Positions 34,979 through 46,559 of a stretch of DNA of 64,000 nt are shown in pieces. Numbering within the stretch: the first letter of the stretch is position 1; every line of letters begins with the position of its first letter. The DNA comes from Apostichopus japonicus (taxonomy: Eukaryota > Echinodermata > Holothuroidea > Aspidochirotida > Stichopodidae), in contig NC_092577.1 in NCBI RefSeq assembly GCF_037975245.1, positions 35,020,898 through 35,084,897 of the forward strand, read 5' to 3'. Made by a program: the position numbers and the translations under genes. A model generated the notes under the pieces. It worked only from the letters and a program-made list of their open reading frames with translations. It ran no database searches and had not been told where the DNA came from.

Positions 34979-35191
34979 CTACGATATCTTCATATTTTGT
35001 CTACGACTCCGATGTAAGAGATAATACAAATAGTAATGTCCATACACGTGAGAGTTAAACGATTGTAATGGCCGTGTGTTGTAACGAACAACTTCGTGTC
35101 GAAGAAACCATGCACTGCCTGGTACCGTTGTGGGTTGTCGGCCAAATGAATCAAAATATTCCACGACGGTGCGGCCTTGTGGCACAAACAA
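34979..35191 (-). pseudogene. Adenain-like cysteine protease fragment, catalytic Cys replaced by Tyr
   Basis: About 71 codons in the core of the palindromic element. It contains VVEYFDSFG (residues 10-17) and SFNSHVYGHYYLYYLLHR (44-61). The first is the acidic-residue strand and the second the nucleophile helix of the adenovirus-type/Polinton cysteine protease. The two positions where cysteines are expected in the helix are Tyr50 and Tyr54. The upstream side is closed by TAG and no catalytic His segment is seen. The encoded piece is therefore a dead remnant. A related Ulp1-like protease is an alternative family. Confidence 0.62.
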
Positions 35192-35286
35192 GCACGCCTA
35201 GGTGTTTTGTGATGCTATACGATACGAAACCTTTGTTATTTCTTTCTTCAGATCGATCGTATAGTCACCCACGTCTCTTCGACAAC

Positions 35287-35742
35287 TTACACATCGTTGT
35301 CATCCTCCTCCTCATCACTTTCGTATTTGTTCTTCAGGCCATGACGTAAAACCTTCGTCATGGCCTTATTGAGTTGGATCAAGGTCATCCAAGTTTCTAC
35401 CGCATCGTACACATTATCACCCTCCTCCTCCTTGTCACTCTCGTCTTTGTTCTTCAGTCCATGATGTAATATCTTTGACATTGCCTTATTGAGTTCGAGC
35501 AAGTGCACCCAAGTCTCCACAGCATCATACGTGCGTTCACCATCCTCGTCATCGTGATCGTCACCACCATCATCCTCACTAACACTACTGCCAGTACCGT
35601 CTGATGTTTCAATCGGCTCATCCGAACTATTATGTTCATTACTTCCCTCAGTATCCACCAGGTCATTGTCTTCTTCACTGCGGTCATCGGTCGAATCACT
35701 TTCACGATGTTTGTATTTCACACCGACACGACGCGTATTCAC
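35287..35742 (-). CDS. Acidic protein with tandem 40-residue repeats, unknown function
   Basis: A 151-codon frame starting at GTG (35,742) with no ATG nearby. Residues 13-70 are rich in Asp, Glu and Ser. Two 40-residue repeats follow, each starting YDAVETW and containing LNKAM and HGLKNK, then an acidic tail. A third, damaged copy continues past the stop (VEETWVT after a TAA that replaces the Tyr codon). The frame lies directly downstream of a C2H2 finger frame and is shifted relative to it. The two may be parts of one protein split by a frameshift or an unrecognised splice. Likely an accessory gene of the mobile element, perhaps defective. Confidence 0.5.
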   Translation of the reverse strand: MNTRRVGVKYKHRESDSTDDRSEEDNDLVDTEGSNEHNSSDEPIETSDGTGSSVSEDDGGDDHDDEDGERTYDAVETWVHLLELNKAMSKILHHGLKNKDESDKEEEGDNVYDAVETWMTLIQLNKAMTKVLRHGLKNKYESDEEEDDNDV

Positions 35743-35897
35743 ATAACGCTTAAGTTACCATTCACACCGTCAGTGTCATCTTCGCTGTCAGTAATCATTC
35801 CCGCCTTTTGATTACTAGCGTGAATGTTAGATTCATGTCGACGAAGATTGAAATGACGGTTAAATTCTTTATTGCATATTTTACAAAGAAACCTCAT
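35739..35897 (-). CDS. Small C2H2 zinc-finger protein or N-terminal exon
   Basis: ATG at 35,897 opens a 52-codon frame MRFLCKICNKEFNRHFNLRR HESNIHASNQ..., stop TGA at 35,741-35,739. Cys5, Cys8, His21 and His26 give C-x2-C-x12-H-x4-H with the hydrophobic residues (Phe12, Leu18) of a classical finger. An acidic stretch (SEDDTD) follows, like the start of the next frame. The two frames overlap by four bases. It is the only intact-looking domain in the core of the palindromic element. Confidence 0.6.
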   Translation of the reverse strand: MRFLCKICNKEFNRHFNLRRHESNIHASNQKAGMITDSEDDTDGVNGNLSVM

Positions 35898-35982
35898 CTT
35901 GTGAGGGTTTACTTCTTGGTGTCATTCGATGCAATGAGAGCTTTTAAACAAAAATTTGAATGATATACTTTTAGAATATATC

Positions 35983-38105
35983 AATATGAGCACGTGCTCT
36001 TTTGCTCATCTAAACGACTCTCTTTTGCTCACGGTGTGCACTTTTGCTCTTTGAGTCACTCATTTTATGCTCACGGTGTGCTCTTTTGCTCTTTGAGTCA
36101 CTCATTTAGTGCTCGCGTGCTCATGACATAAACCATATCATGCGTTTTTCTTGTTGCCTATTCTAATATGAGCACTTGCTCAATTGCTCATCTAAACAAC
36201 ATTGCTCTTTGAGTCACTCATTTTGTGCTCGCGTGCTCATCACAGTTAAGGGTGTGATCTAAACAACGCACTTTTACCCCTTCTCATGACATTACCAGTC
36301 TGTCATGACGAAATGAAGCTCCTATCTAATCGAGTGGCGACTTAACGAAAATGCGTGTTTTTAAAATGAAGCAAAAATAAATAAATAAAAAAAAAAGCCA
36401 AAGACAAAACTTTCAAAGCATGCAAGTTTATTATCTCCCTCCTAAATATATGCGCCTGCTTACCGTGAATAAAACCAGACCGTCAAATTGGAGACATCCT
36501 TTTTTTTTGGAGATTCATCCTTAGTGAATATGCACGTTACGAAAACGGGTAAAAACAAATCAATACAAAATAGACACAAAGACACAGATTGCATGTTTAA
36601 CGGAGGAAGGCTCGCTCTTTCTGGATTATTCAGTGGCCCTAAAAATAGCCGTTAAATTTGATCAATCTCTTTCAGTTCATAAACTAACGAACTCTTTGTT
36701 ATACATAAGGCGTGTCCAGGATACTAAATATACGCTGGTCTCGTTGTGATCATGAACACAAAGGGTCTTACAATTAGACATCTACCTACCATTCATAATT
36801 ATTATTTTCTTAATGAGCGAGGGCTTATTCGTTACCCATGTTATCGAGTACCATTAAACATACAGATAAAAATTCAGCGACCTAAAATAAGTATGCTGAT
36901 CGTTTTAATGCAATAGCCAATGCCTGCGCTTAGATTATCACTAAAGGAACTAGGATTAAAGAGGAAACATTCTGGTCATTTTCCCCCCTTTTATTCGTTA
37001 CCGGTATTCAAGTGACCATTCTGTACGTGGAAATTTCACGCAGGCTTTGTTCAACAGCATGGCATATTGCCTTTAATCAATTTAAACACTTAGACCTTCT
37101 TCCTCCCCCTCAATTAATCTTACTAGAATATCGCTAAAAAGTTTCCAATAATATGCTGGTTCATGGAATATAATGGGAAAATGTTGCTCGTTCTTAAAAC
37201 GCGTTGACTGAGTTATAGGAGACAAAGAATTTCACATTCGTTCACTTCACGAATATATATCAGTAGCTATATTATAGTATATTGAACAAGTCTTAAACGA
37301 TTCGGATATCCAAATATAATATTCTATTAATATACCAAAACTGTGGGCCCATACTAATTTACCTCTCGAATTACGAATTTCTTCCCTGTCTCATTGCTGA
37401 AAACTATCAAGAATATGATTTCAAATAAACCTGCTTAAGATACTATCATGCGACCTCATATAGGTACCGTACTGGTGGGCGATCAATACATATATACATA
37501 TTTCAATAGATATCATCGTAAATCCAATCATGGTCGGGAATGACCTAGGACTGTGGGCGATCTTTGGTGGCTACATCTCAGTTACAGGGAACCTGCAGGT
37601 ACGTTACAAAGTAGGATTGCACGGGTGAGATCATTGATGGCTACATCTCAGTGACAGAAAATCTCAACTGATAAAAAATTGGGATTGCACGGGTGCGATC
37701 ATTGGTGGCTACATCTCAGTTATCGGGAATTTGGGTCCGTTACAAAGTAGGATTGCACGGGTGTGATCATTGATGGCTACATCTCAGTGACAGAAAATCT
37801 CAACTGATAACAAATTGGGATTGTACTGTGTGTGTGATCATTGATGGATACATCTCAGTGACAGGCAATCTCAGTCGATAACACATTGGGATTGTACTGT
37901 GTGCGATCAAAGTTGCTACATCTTACCGGGGGTACATCACAAGTTGGGATTGTACGGGTGCCATCATAATGGCTACATCTTTCCGGGGGTACATCACAAG
38001 TTGGGATTGCACGGGTGCCATCTTAGGGGGTACATCTCTTATGACAATCAAGATACATCCAAAATTGGGATTGCACCGGTGCAATCCGGGGCCCTCTATA
38101 CTACT
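35983..38105. repeat. Right inverted arm (about 2.12 kb)
   Basis: Mirror image of the left arm, inner minisatellite contracted. Compared stretches such as 37,441-37,560 match 32,630-32,750 base for base in reverse complement. Confidence 0.88.
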
Positions 38106-38455
38106 GATGGATTTAAGTTGCGCATAAACTTCGTAACGTTCGGATAAAACAATTGTGAAAGCATATGAATTCAAACTGAATAGAGGGGAAATATGTGGGT
38201 ACAGTTATAACACATGGAATAGTTGTAACCACAGCAATCGTTATCAATGGAATATATTTAAGAAAAATGTTATAATTGAAACATATAAATAAGAAAAAAA
38301 TTGCTGATAGCTTTTTACCACTTTTTACTTATTCGCGATTATTGACTATTTTATTGCGCTCTCAAATACCTATTGACATTGTCACATTTTGTTGGTGTAA
38401 TTTTCTGACAAAATGGCGATGACACCCATTTATTCTTCGTTTATCTGCAATTAGC
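38106..38455. other. No gene recognised
   Basis: AT-rich spacer right of the palindromic element; only the GATGGA target copy at its left edge is notable. Confidence 0.5.
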
Positions 38456-38801
38456 AAGGCCCGGAAAGGGTCATTACCGGCAATCTAGGGAGTATCTTTA
38501 CTCCAAAAATTTCTGTACGCTCCGCGCCAACCTGTGGTGGCGCTCCGCTTAGATAGTGTCGAAAGCGCCCCGGCCTACAAACCATTCTCGCCCCCTGACC
38601 ATACCCCAAGCTCCGCCACTGAAGGTGGGGGGAGGGGCGTTGATGTAGTGATGTGTATACGCAAATAAGATAATCAATAAGAGTTATAAAGGGTTCTTAC
38701 TATCAGGCTGCAACAGTCCAATCGAATTTCTGCAAAGTGCCCTTCGATGTCGGTGCCCCCCCCCCATCCCCAGATTAAAAGTGCTTCCGCCGCCCTTGAA
38801 C
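38456..38801. mobile_element. hAT element fragments
   Basis: 38,463-38,560 is the conserved subterminal module, followed by a terminus-like gctccgccactg at 38,622. The next part, 38,626-38,801, repeats the right end of the 651-bp element at 25,440-26,090 and ends gcttccgccgcccttg. Left partners were not found. Confidence 0.6.
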
Positions 38802-39455
38802 AAAGGTGGAGTGTTCTAGACCTGCAAAGCCTAGTCGACGAGGCGAATGTTCGTAAAAGCACACCAAAACCAATACTGCGAACTCTGTATTAGAAAGTAG
38901 TAATCTGAAATATGCCACTGTAAAGCGTTTAGTCTACACGCCCATAACTTCTTTGATGCAATACTTGCAAAGTAAACTGCAGTGGTATTTCTCGTTGGCA
39001 ACTTGCCAAAAAAAGTTTTTACATCTATGTCAAGTTCAATGGTACAGTATAAACAGGTGCAGACATCGAGCCCAGCCCAACCATTTTGTGTTAGGGGTTA
39101 AATATTTCTTTTGGGTAAAGTGTGAAAGCAGATTTTTTTCCAGAGTTGTTGGAACAATTGTACGCACACAAAGTCGGCATATCTGCTAGATATAATTTAT
39201 ATGATTATATTAGGTTTTCCATTTTATTTTATTTTCATTTTGGAAACTATGAGAGATTTGTTTTACATAACACCCGCGAAAAGTCGTACCACTCATTGCA
39301 CTCAAAATATTGCGCTTTAGATAGGAACAATGATTTCCCTGCCCAGTGCATTGACTTTTCAAAGATAGTAAACGTTGGCCGAATCGGGAAAGCCCCGGGA
39401 GAAAATATCGTGTGTGCGCTGCTTGGATGATATATACCCCCCGCGAAAAGACTCA
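38802..39455. other. No gene recognised
   Basis: A 102-codon open frame (39,122-39,430) shows no recognisable domain or splice context. Otherwise featureless. Confidence 0.45.
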
Positions 39456-39463
39456 CTGCATAG

Positions 39464-41790
39464 TAGGGCTGTGTCATTCCGGTTAATTCACTAACCGGTT
39501 AACCGTTTCTATTAACCGAACGGTTAACGTTTAAACGTAACCCGTGCTGTTGCCTCAAAATAAGAGCCGAAAATCAGAGTTATATAGCTCAGATTATAAT
39601 TCCGAAAGAGCGCCATCACTTTGATGCGGAAGTACATTCTCAAAATAGCGCTGCAAGTATCGTTTTTTCGTAACGCGTATGTCAAGAATTTGGTTGTATT
39701 TGCTTAGTTTTGACGATCGTTGCATTGAAAAAGACGAATCGCGCGTTTTCATGAAGTTTTAAACAGATTTTGGTTTCTCTTTCAGTTCATCGGTAACTGT
39801 TACAGAGATATTTAAAGCAAATATTTCTTTGTTAATTGCGTAGCCCCTACTGTAATAGCGCAGGCATTGTATGGCAGTTATAAGCCTAATATTACTAGGC
39901 CTACTTAATATTGGCATTGTGTATTGAAGTTCGCGATCATATGGAGTGCTAGACTACAAGGCTTTCACCAGCTAGGCCAAGGTTAGGAAAGTTGGTTGTT
40001 AGGAAGCGATTACTACAGAAGTGTACGGTAGTAGGGCTAGGCCTACGCAATTACAAGTACAACAATGGGTCACAGATATATTGAATTTGTGCATTGTGGC
40101 GGGTAGGCAGAGGGGAAGTGGAAAACATTGTAAAATTTCCCGCGAACACCCTGTCGATTTCCCGCCGGAGTTCGCGCAGCAAACACAATTATCACGCTTA
40201 GCATAATGGCGTGGGGTAGTCCGCCGGTGGGGTCATGTGGTGGAACCCCTTGTGGGGGTCCAGGGGTTAACGCCCCGGAAAATTTGGCGCGTCTGGCGAT
40301 AAAATATTCGCAGCTGTGGATGCAAAATACTGACAACTTTTTTAATTTAAATTGTCACGAAACTGATGAAAATTTTGAAATGACAAGCTAGTGTAGCCAT
40401 AGCCTATTTTGTTATAAAATGAAAAGAGATCTATCTGTCTTACAATCATTAAAAAGTTTAACTTAAAAAAACATGCGATTTTATGAAACAACGTTCGGCA
40501 AAGCCCCATTCCTAGACTGCCTAACAATAGCTTACACTATACTACAACTACGGTAGGCTACATTTTCCAAGGTACCTTGCCAAACAACTGTGAGCTCATC
40601 CCCTGTCTAACACCTGTTGTTAACAATTTTTTGGCATGTTGCCAAGGAACGTTTCATGGTCTAGAATTAATAAGGTCAGTCAGTAAAGGTTCGGTTAAGT
40701 TATGAGAATTATTATCTTAGACGTTTAAGAAAAGTAGGTAAAATATGATCCCCGTAACAGCTAGGTAAGTAAAACAGGCAACTGACTCCTCCGCATGAAC
40801 AAGACAATCCATTCCACATGATACATGAAAGTAAACCTTGTAATCACATGTTTAAGGCCACTTGGCATGATTAACTAAATGCTTAATATTGTTCCCATGT
40901 TCTTGTAGAAAACGTAAACTTCGCAATATAGGCCTACAATTACTTGTGTTTTTGTAGTTACGTGAGATCCGTAACCGACGAGGTGGTTAGGCTATTTGCT
41001 ATACACTTAACTATGGTAGGATATTATTTTCTCCGTAATTTTGGAAATTTTAGAAAATACTTTTTCGCCGCTTAACACCAGATGTGTTCTTACGTTTTAT
41101 TCATAATTGGGTGTACTAGAGCCTTGTTTACATGACATTAGTTGCATTTAGCACGATATGCCAGTTTCGCGTGAATTTTTCGAAAGTTTTTTACTCGATC
41201 TTTCGTAAAATTTGAAAGGTGTACCAACTTACTTTTCGTACACAATTGGTGATTTCTCTACTGATTTTCAGAGTTTTTTTTACAGTCAAGTGTATACGTT
41301 GTGCATTAAGTATAAACTTATCGCGAATGCAAGAAAACGATGCGGGGATTTCCAGCAGACAAATGTTTTCTTTGTGGGATTACTGAGTCTGTTGAATGGA
41401 ATTCCGCACCTTAGAGGGAACACTGAACTGAAATTACATCATAATAAAGAAAACGTTTACTGCTTAAATACAATATAAATTTGAAAGGATTAGATGCAGA
41501 CTCGCCACGTTGTCGAACGGGGTAACAATAGGCGCTTCACGGGTCGCATACCGCTTGGTAATCCCTTCAATCGTACCGCCAATCTTTTGTATGGATGCGT
41601 GATAAAGTTTGCAATTGTTACGTGATTTTCGGCAAGCAAATGTTGCGGTCTATTTCGGGAATAAAGTGATGTGAAGACGCGCCGTTGCGACTGCGTAATT
41701 GGCATTACAAAAACGGTTAAACTTATACGATGTACGGCGGACGTTTATCCGGCCGTTCGGTCGGTTAACCGTTTAACCGTTACAGCCCTA
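39464..41790. mobile_element. Non-autonomous hAT element (2,327 bp) with GGTTAACCG-rich ends
   Basis: Perfect 8-bp target duplication CTGCATAG (39456-39463 and 41791-41798). Ends are tagggctgtg and ttacagcccta. Both subterminal regions are packed with ccggttaac/gttaaccg motifs (39,478-39,540 and 41,745-41,780), likely transposase-binding repeats. No transposase coding sequence is seen in the ~2.3-kb interior, so it depends on a partner. Confidence 0.87.
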
Positions 41791-41798
41791 CTGCATAG

Positions 41799-44700
41799 CT
41801 GTCGATCGCTGTTCATATTCTCTATTGGAATAACCAGGTTCGGACGTTTTCCAAGGTTTTCCAAGCCTGCCGCTATGCCCGGAGTTAACTCGTTGAAACG
41901 CGGGTTCAAATTGCAGGGCTTATCTGCGGTTACAGTTTTTGCTCCACCTATCCTTGCAAGACCGCGTTCGTGGGACCGGGGTTAGCCCTTTATATGCCCA
42001 TTGTGATCATATAATTGTTCCCCTGGGGGAAAATATTTACACATTGTAATTACTTAAAATCTGTTCATTTTGTCAATAGGGACCCAAGTATTGACAGATA
42101 GGTATTGAAATGAAGTTTTAATTTTTATAATTTTTTTTTATAATTGAGCTAATTAGATATGTAAATATGCAAATGAGGTTATGATACAAACAATGTACTT
42201 TTTTTGCCCATTTGAAATCATTTTGATGAAATCTGCTGGACTTTTGATAGTTTGATGAGTTCAAGACATGTTATTTCATAAGTAAAATATAATTTGATGC
42301 TTGAATGTGAGGAATATGACTGATTTTCCCCCCTCCAAACAAACAAATGTATTCTGTAATACATTGGTAGCCACGCGTAACGGTAAGTCAATATATACCA
42401 ATTGCGCTACATACACAATACATAGTACATACAGTGTGCAAACTGTGCATACAGTATGCGGCTTACCGTATCAGAATTTCATGGTCAGAATCTTCTTCTC
42501 CAAAGGCTTGATGGTCAAATTGCCCATAAAAAGAAGGTCTAACGCCTCTTAGAAGTATTTAGCCATGATATTATGTGCTAAATAGTTACCGTTTCATTTA
42601 CGTGAGTGATTGCATTGACCCTAACGACGCAAGCATATCAACTGTGGTTGACCGAAATTCTATACCGTAGAAATGCTCGAGTTGAATTGCTAGGGATTAC
42701 TCACAAAGTTGAGGCGCTATTGCTTAATTGTTTCTATGTAGAGTTGAATTTCAGTGTGGCGCTTCTGGAGAGCTGAAAATCTTTTCTGTATGGTGAGGCA
42801 TTCGGGAGAAATATTTTCAGAAAGTTGACCGTTTTTTGGCCTTAACATAGACCGAAAAACGTTATTTTTTGACATATTTTCCCCAAATATAGAGCCATTT
42901 CTCTACATATGCCTCTGAGGCTCCTGATTTGATTCCTTGTATGTATTAGATAGTTCTATAAGATAGGGTCAGTTGACTGACATTTTTCACTGTTCTCACG
43001 ATTTTTTTGAGAAAAAAGGTCAAAACGACCGGTGTTTTCAATGTAAACAAATCTTTGAAGACAAAAAAAAAAAAAAAAAAAAAAAAGTCCCTGTGACCCC
43101 TCGGAAAAGGTTGTTTATTGATGCAGGCTGTCTTGTGTGCAAAATAAAGCTATGGGAAGGTCTCTGGTCTATTCCTATCTCGAGTAATGATTTTCTAAAA
43201 GCATGTGTTCATTAAAGGGCAAACGGTTGAATAGGAAGTAGGGGATGTCCAGTGTGCATTGATATGGCATTTGCTTTCACATGTTTCCGGCGTCAGCGAG
43301 TGATGTTACCGTCAATGTTATTCTTGCACAAGAATAAAAACAGAAATACATTCTGCAGGGTTGTGGATCCCATTAAGGAAGCAATCTTCTTGATTCCGCA
43401 GGTTTGTGGAATCGTTTTGTCACAGGAACAAGAATCGTCTCCTGGTTAGAAGTATATTTCGAGTTGTGTGTTTTATGAAACTTGAACTCTGTGTTCCTTT
43501 GGGCTACGGAAATACGGGAACCCCGACAAGCCGTTACCTTTGGTTTTAATTCTTTCTCTATTAGAAGGGTTCAATTGTGTTCAAATGCATTCAGCACATC
43601 TGAGCACTTCTGCAGAACAACATACGAAAATAGTTTAGCGTGTACTCCCCGTTGATTATAGTTTTAATTCTTCGCACGAACGGTCATAACGAAGCTGTAT
43701 GTTATTGTGTTGCTTTATTGCAGCGATGACCCTTTTCTTGTGTACTAGGATATATGCCCTACGTGTCTGTTTAGGTTCGTGGTGGATAAGAAAACAAGTA
43801 AGAAACACAAACAAAAGAGCCACCAGTGGCATAAATGAAATATGTTAGGACTGAAATTTGGTAGCTTGTTAGAAAACGCAAGTGTACATGAAAATTGCCA
43901 AAATTTTGGGGGAAATTACTACAGTGTCGTAGGGGGTTTAAGAATTTTGCAAAGTAGTGTGCTATTACATTGGGGTAACGTTACGATTGGTCAATACAAT
44001 TGAGGCGTGTCGTGGGCCATGTATCGTGGGCACAAATTCGTACACCATAATACTAAACTGGACAACACTACACAGTTCACCCAAATATTTCTTATTGCAC
44101 TTATATTAGCTTGAATGTACAAGGCTTGTTTGTATTTTCTGCTGCAGATCCCGACTCGCAAAGAGAAGAAATTTTATGCAAAACAGAAATGAACAAACAT
44201 CGTTCGAATTTCTGTGTACGTTTTGTAGTTGCATGAAACATAAATAGAGCCAAAATGGAAAGAGAGAAAGCATTGAGAGAAGGGAGACTATACTGGGAGA
44301 GAAGAAGCAGAATTCTATGGTTCTGGGGTAGGAGGAGGCCGGGAGGGTGTTTGATCGTTTCACCTAGGCAAGAGTAGGGCTTTTGGGGTACCTGGTGTGA
44401 GGGGTGTGTGGGTGGGGGCACATTTTCGTCACCATTTTGAGAAAACTTTGTTTCAGTAGAGGGGAATTAGATGCAAAATGGTTCTATTAGTTTATTTACT
44501 TCCAGTACCTTTCTGAATAGGATCTGCGTTTGGAAGAATCTTACGGGACAGCCCAGAGCCACACGTGCTTGAATGTTTAACGTTCTTGATTTATGGCCGT
44601 ACACGGATCCTCGCCCTTGCCAGGAATTAATGACACAGAAAAGCATACGAAACAACGGAGACTTTCTTGATTCCCTCTCACCGAAATGATACTCCATTTA

Positions 44701-45150
44701 TCTTAAACTATTAAAAATTTTCTTAGTTACATATGGATCTTCCCACACTTGTGGCTTCCGTACCATTTTCAGCTGGTACGGTATATCTTTTCAGTGCCAC
44801 TGTGTACAGTTTATCATTTACAAATGCAAGCTGATTTAGAGAACATGGGGTGTTTGCTGGTCCGAGCAGGTAAGTTAAGTTTACAACACAGCTTTCTTTT
44901 CTTTGAATAACTTTCCAATATTTGGAAATTCGATCACTGTATATGTTAAGAGAATGTTTAAAGTACTATCATGTTAAAGATATATGATTATTTTAATTAT
45001 AGGCCTCTACATTTTAGAAATTTTATCCAGTAGCCTTGCGATTTGTTAATTATAGGATATCTTACGGTACAATATTAAATATTAAAAGTTAAAGAAATAT
45101 TGAAAGTTATATTCACATCAGGACCTAAGCTCTGAGGCCGGTGTCATGTA
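41799..45150. other. No gene recognised (3.35 kb)
   Basis: No frame here has a recognisable domain. Contents are a poly-A run at 43,060-43,086 and scattered T-rich tracts. It is the longest stretch without an identified element. Confidence 0.5.
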
Positions 45151-45261
45151 TTCAGAATCATGGGCGTCAATCCAGGGGGGGACGGGGGGACACGTCCCCC
45201 CCCCCACATTTCGATGGATGGGGGAAACAATATCAAATGTCCCCCCCACACATTTGGGAAA

Positions 45262-45660
45262 AGAGTAGTGTCGTTGCTCTATTTGGTAACGGCTTACACA
45301 TCTCAGGATTTATATCCTCGAATATCACTCAATGTTGCTGAATGGAGAATTCCACCCAGATCTTGTGAGTTGGTATACCCTGAGCTCTCCACCAATCTTA
45401 AGCTTGGTCTGCCTTTCTTTCGAGGCCAGTTCCATTCGTCGTCGGTTGAAGGGTATAGACAAATATTCAAGTCGATGAATCCAGGGGTACGGGCTATGTT
45501 TGGTGAAGTTGAAGCTCTCTTGCGGTTGCTCCTCGTCTCCTCCGCCAGTTTGACGGAAGCCGAGAGGTCTTTTAGTGCTCTGAGGCGTTTGAAGACCTGG
45601 CTACGGAGCACCATGACTCAACAGAGGCTGAACCATGTGATCGTGTTCCATATTCACCGC
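45262..45660 (+). pseudogene. hAT transposase C-terminal fragment
   Basis: An open frame of about 133 codons, from VVSLLYLVTAY through FFRGQFHSSSVEGYRQIF to LLLVSSASLTEAERSFSALR and RLKTWLRSTMTQQRLNHVIV, ending FHIHR. SLTEAERSFSALRRLKxxLRSTM is the hAT-C dimerisation signature, of the ZMYM1-like group. The frame runs on from the left terminus without a start, zinc finger or catalytic residues. After HIHR it enters a repeat (cagggacgtcgttag), losing the C-terminal tail. Confidence 0.82.
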
Positions 45661-45661
45661 G

Positions 45662-46559
45662 CAGGGACGTCGTTAGAGGGGCTGTGGGGGTGTCTCACCC
45701 CCAAACTTGGTAAAACTAACGCTAGTTGGAAAATTGGAGTGCGACAGTCGGAATTTCCGACTGTCGCACTCTAGTTTATCTAGGCCTATTCATTTATCCC
45801 TGTGATTGTGCGTGACGTAAATTTTTTTTTTTAAATTTCGGTCAAAATTAACCTTTAACCTGTCATATTTACCACGTTTTCCTTGCCACTTTGGGAAATT
45901 GTATCTCGCGATTCTTATACTCCACCATACAAAACTTTGTATGATTTTGAATACTACAAAAGAAAAAATGCCTAATAGAACTACCGTCATAGGCGTAGGA
46001 GCCCAATTTGATTTGTGGAGGGGGGGGGGGGGGTTGTAACGACTTGCCCGAAAAATATAACCAAAATTTTTCGCGTGCTACGCGCGCATTCCACATGATG
46101 ATGTGCATATCATACAGGCATGCATCGGTATTTACATCGCATGCAAATAGCATACAATCATTTTCCGTCTTATTACCCTTCCGTTTATTGGTGAGAATTG
46201 TTGGGTAAAAATAATATCACTTTAACCACTGAAAAAACACATTGCAAATTATCTTTCTTTCAGTAGGTGCCCAAAAGCTATCAGCATATTGCCCGAATTT
46301 CACAAAAATATTTGGTTGGGGTGGGGGGGGCAATGGGTTTGTGAAATGAGTGCCAGTGGGTACAAATGTATCGCAACAAGTTCGTAACAGAAGTGCAGTC
46401 GCGAAAGATTGGGTTTTCTGACTGACACTGACCGTATCGTTGACGTGTAGCGCGAGGGTGGGGGGTACAAAGCAGCGGTCGGAATTTTCAGGCTTCAAAA
46501 CCGATTTTCAGCCACTACACCCCCCCCCCCCCAATCATCAGGCCTTAGCTACGTCCCTG
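45662..46559. mobile_element. Probable nested hAT-like debris
   Basis: Ends cagggacgtcgttag and ttagctacgtccctg are complementary, but flanking 8-mers do not match. Inside, 45,992-46,335 is a rearranged copy of the 19,259 family (cataggcgtaggag, tgtaacgacttgcccg, cgcgtgctacgcgcgc). Confidence 0.45.
45737..45771. repeat. Perfect 16-bp hairpin with 3-nt loop
   Basis: gagtgcgacagtcgga - att - tccgactgtcgcactc, an exact inverted repeat within the nested debris. Confidence 0.9.

Larger units (their letters stand above)
32076..38105. mobile_element. Large palindromic element, probable non-autonomous Polinton/Maverick (6,030 bp)
   Basis: The left arm begins agtagtatagagggccccgg and the right arm ends with the exact reverse complement. 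GATGGA directly flanks both sides (32070-32075 and 38106-38111), a 6-bp target duplication. The arms (32,076-34,523 and 35,983-38,105) are nearly identical over their unique parts. AG-starting termini, long inverted repeats and a 6-bp duplication are features of Polintons. The core encodes an adenain-like protease fragment, which is also a Polinton-type gene. DNA polymerase B, integrase, ATPase and capsid genes are absent. An assembly artefact could mimic a palindrome, but the target duplication and unique core argue against this. Confidence 0.75.
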
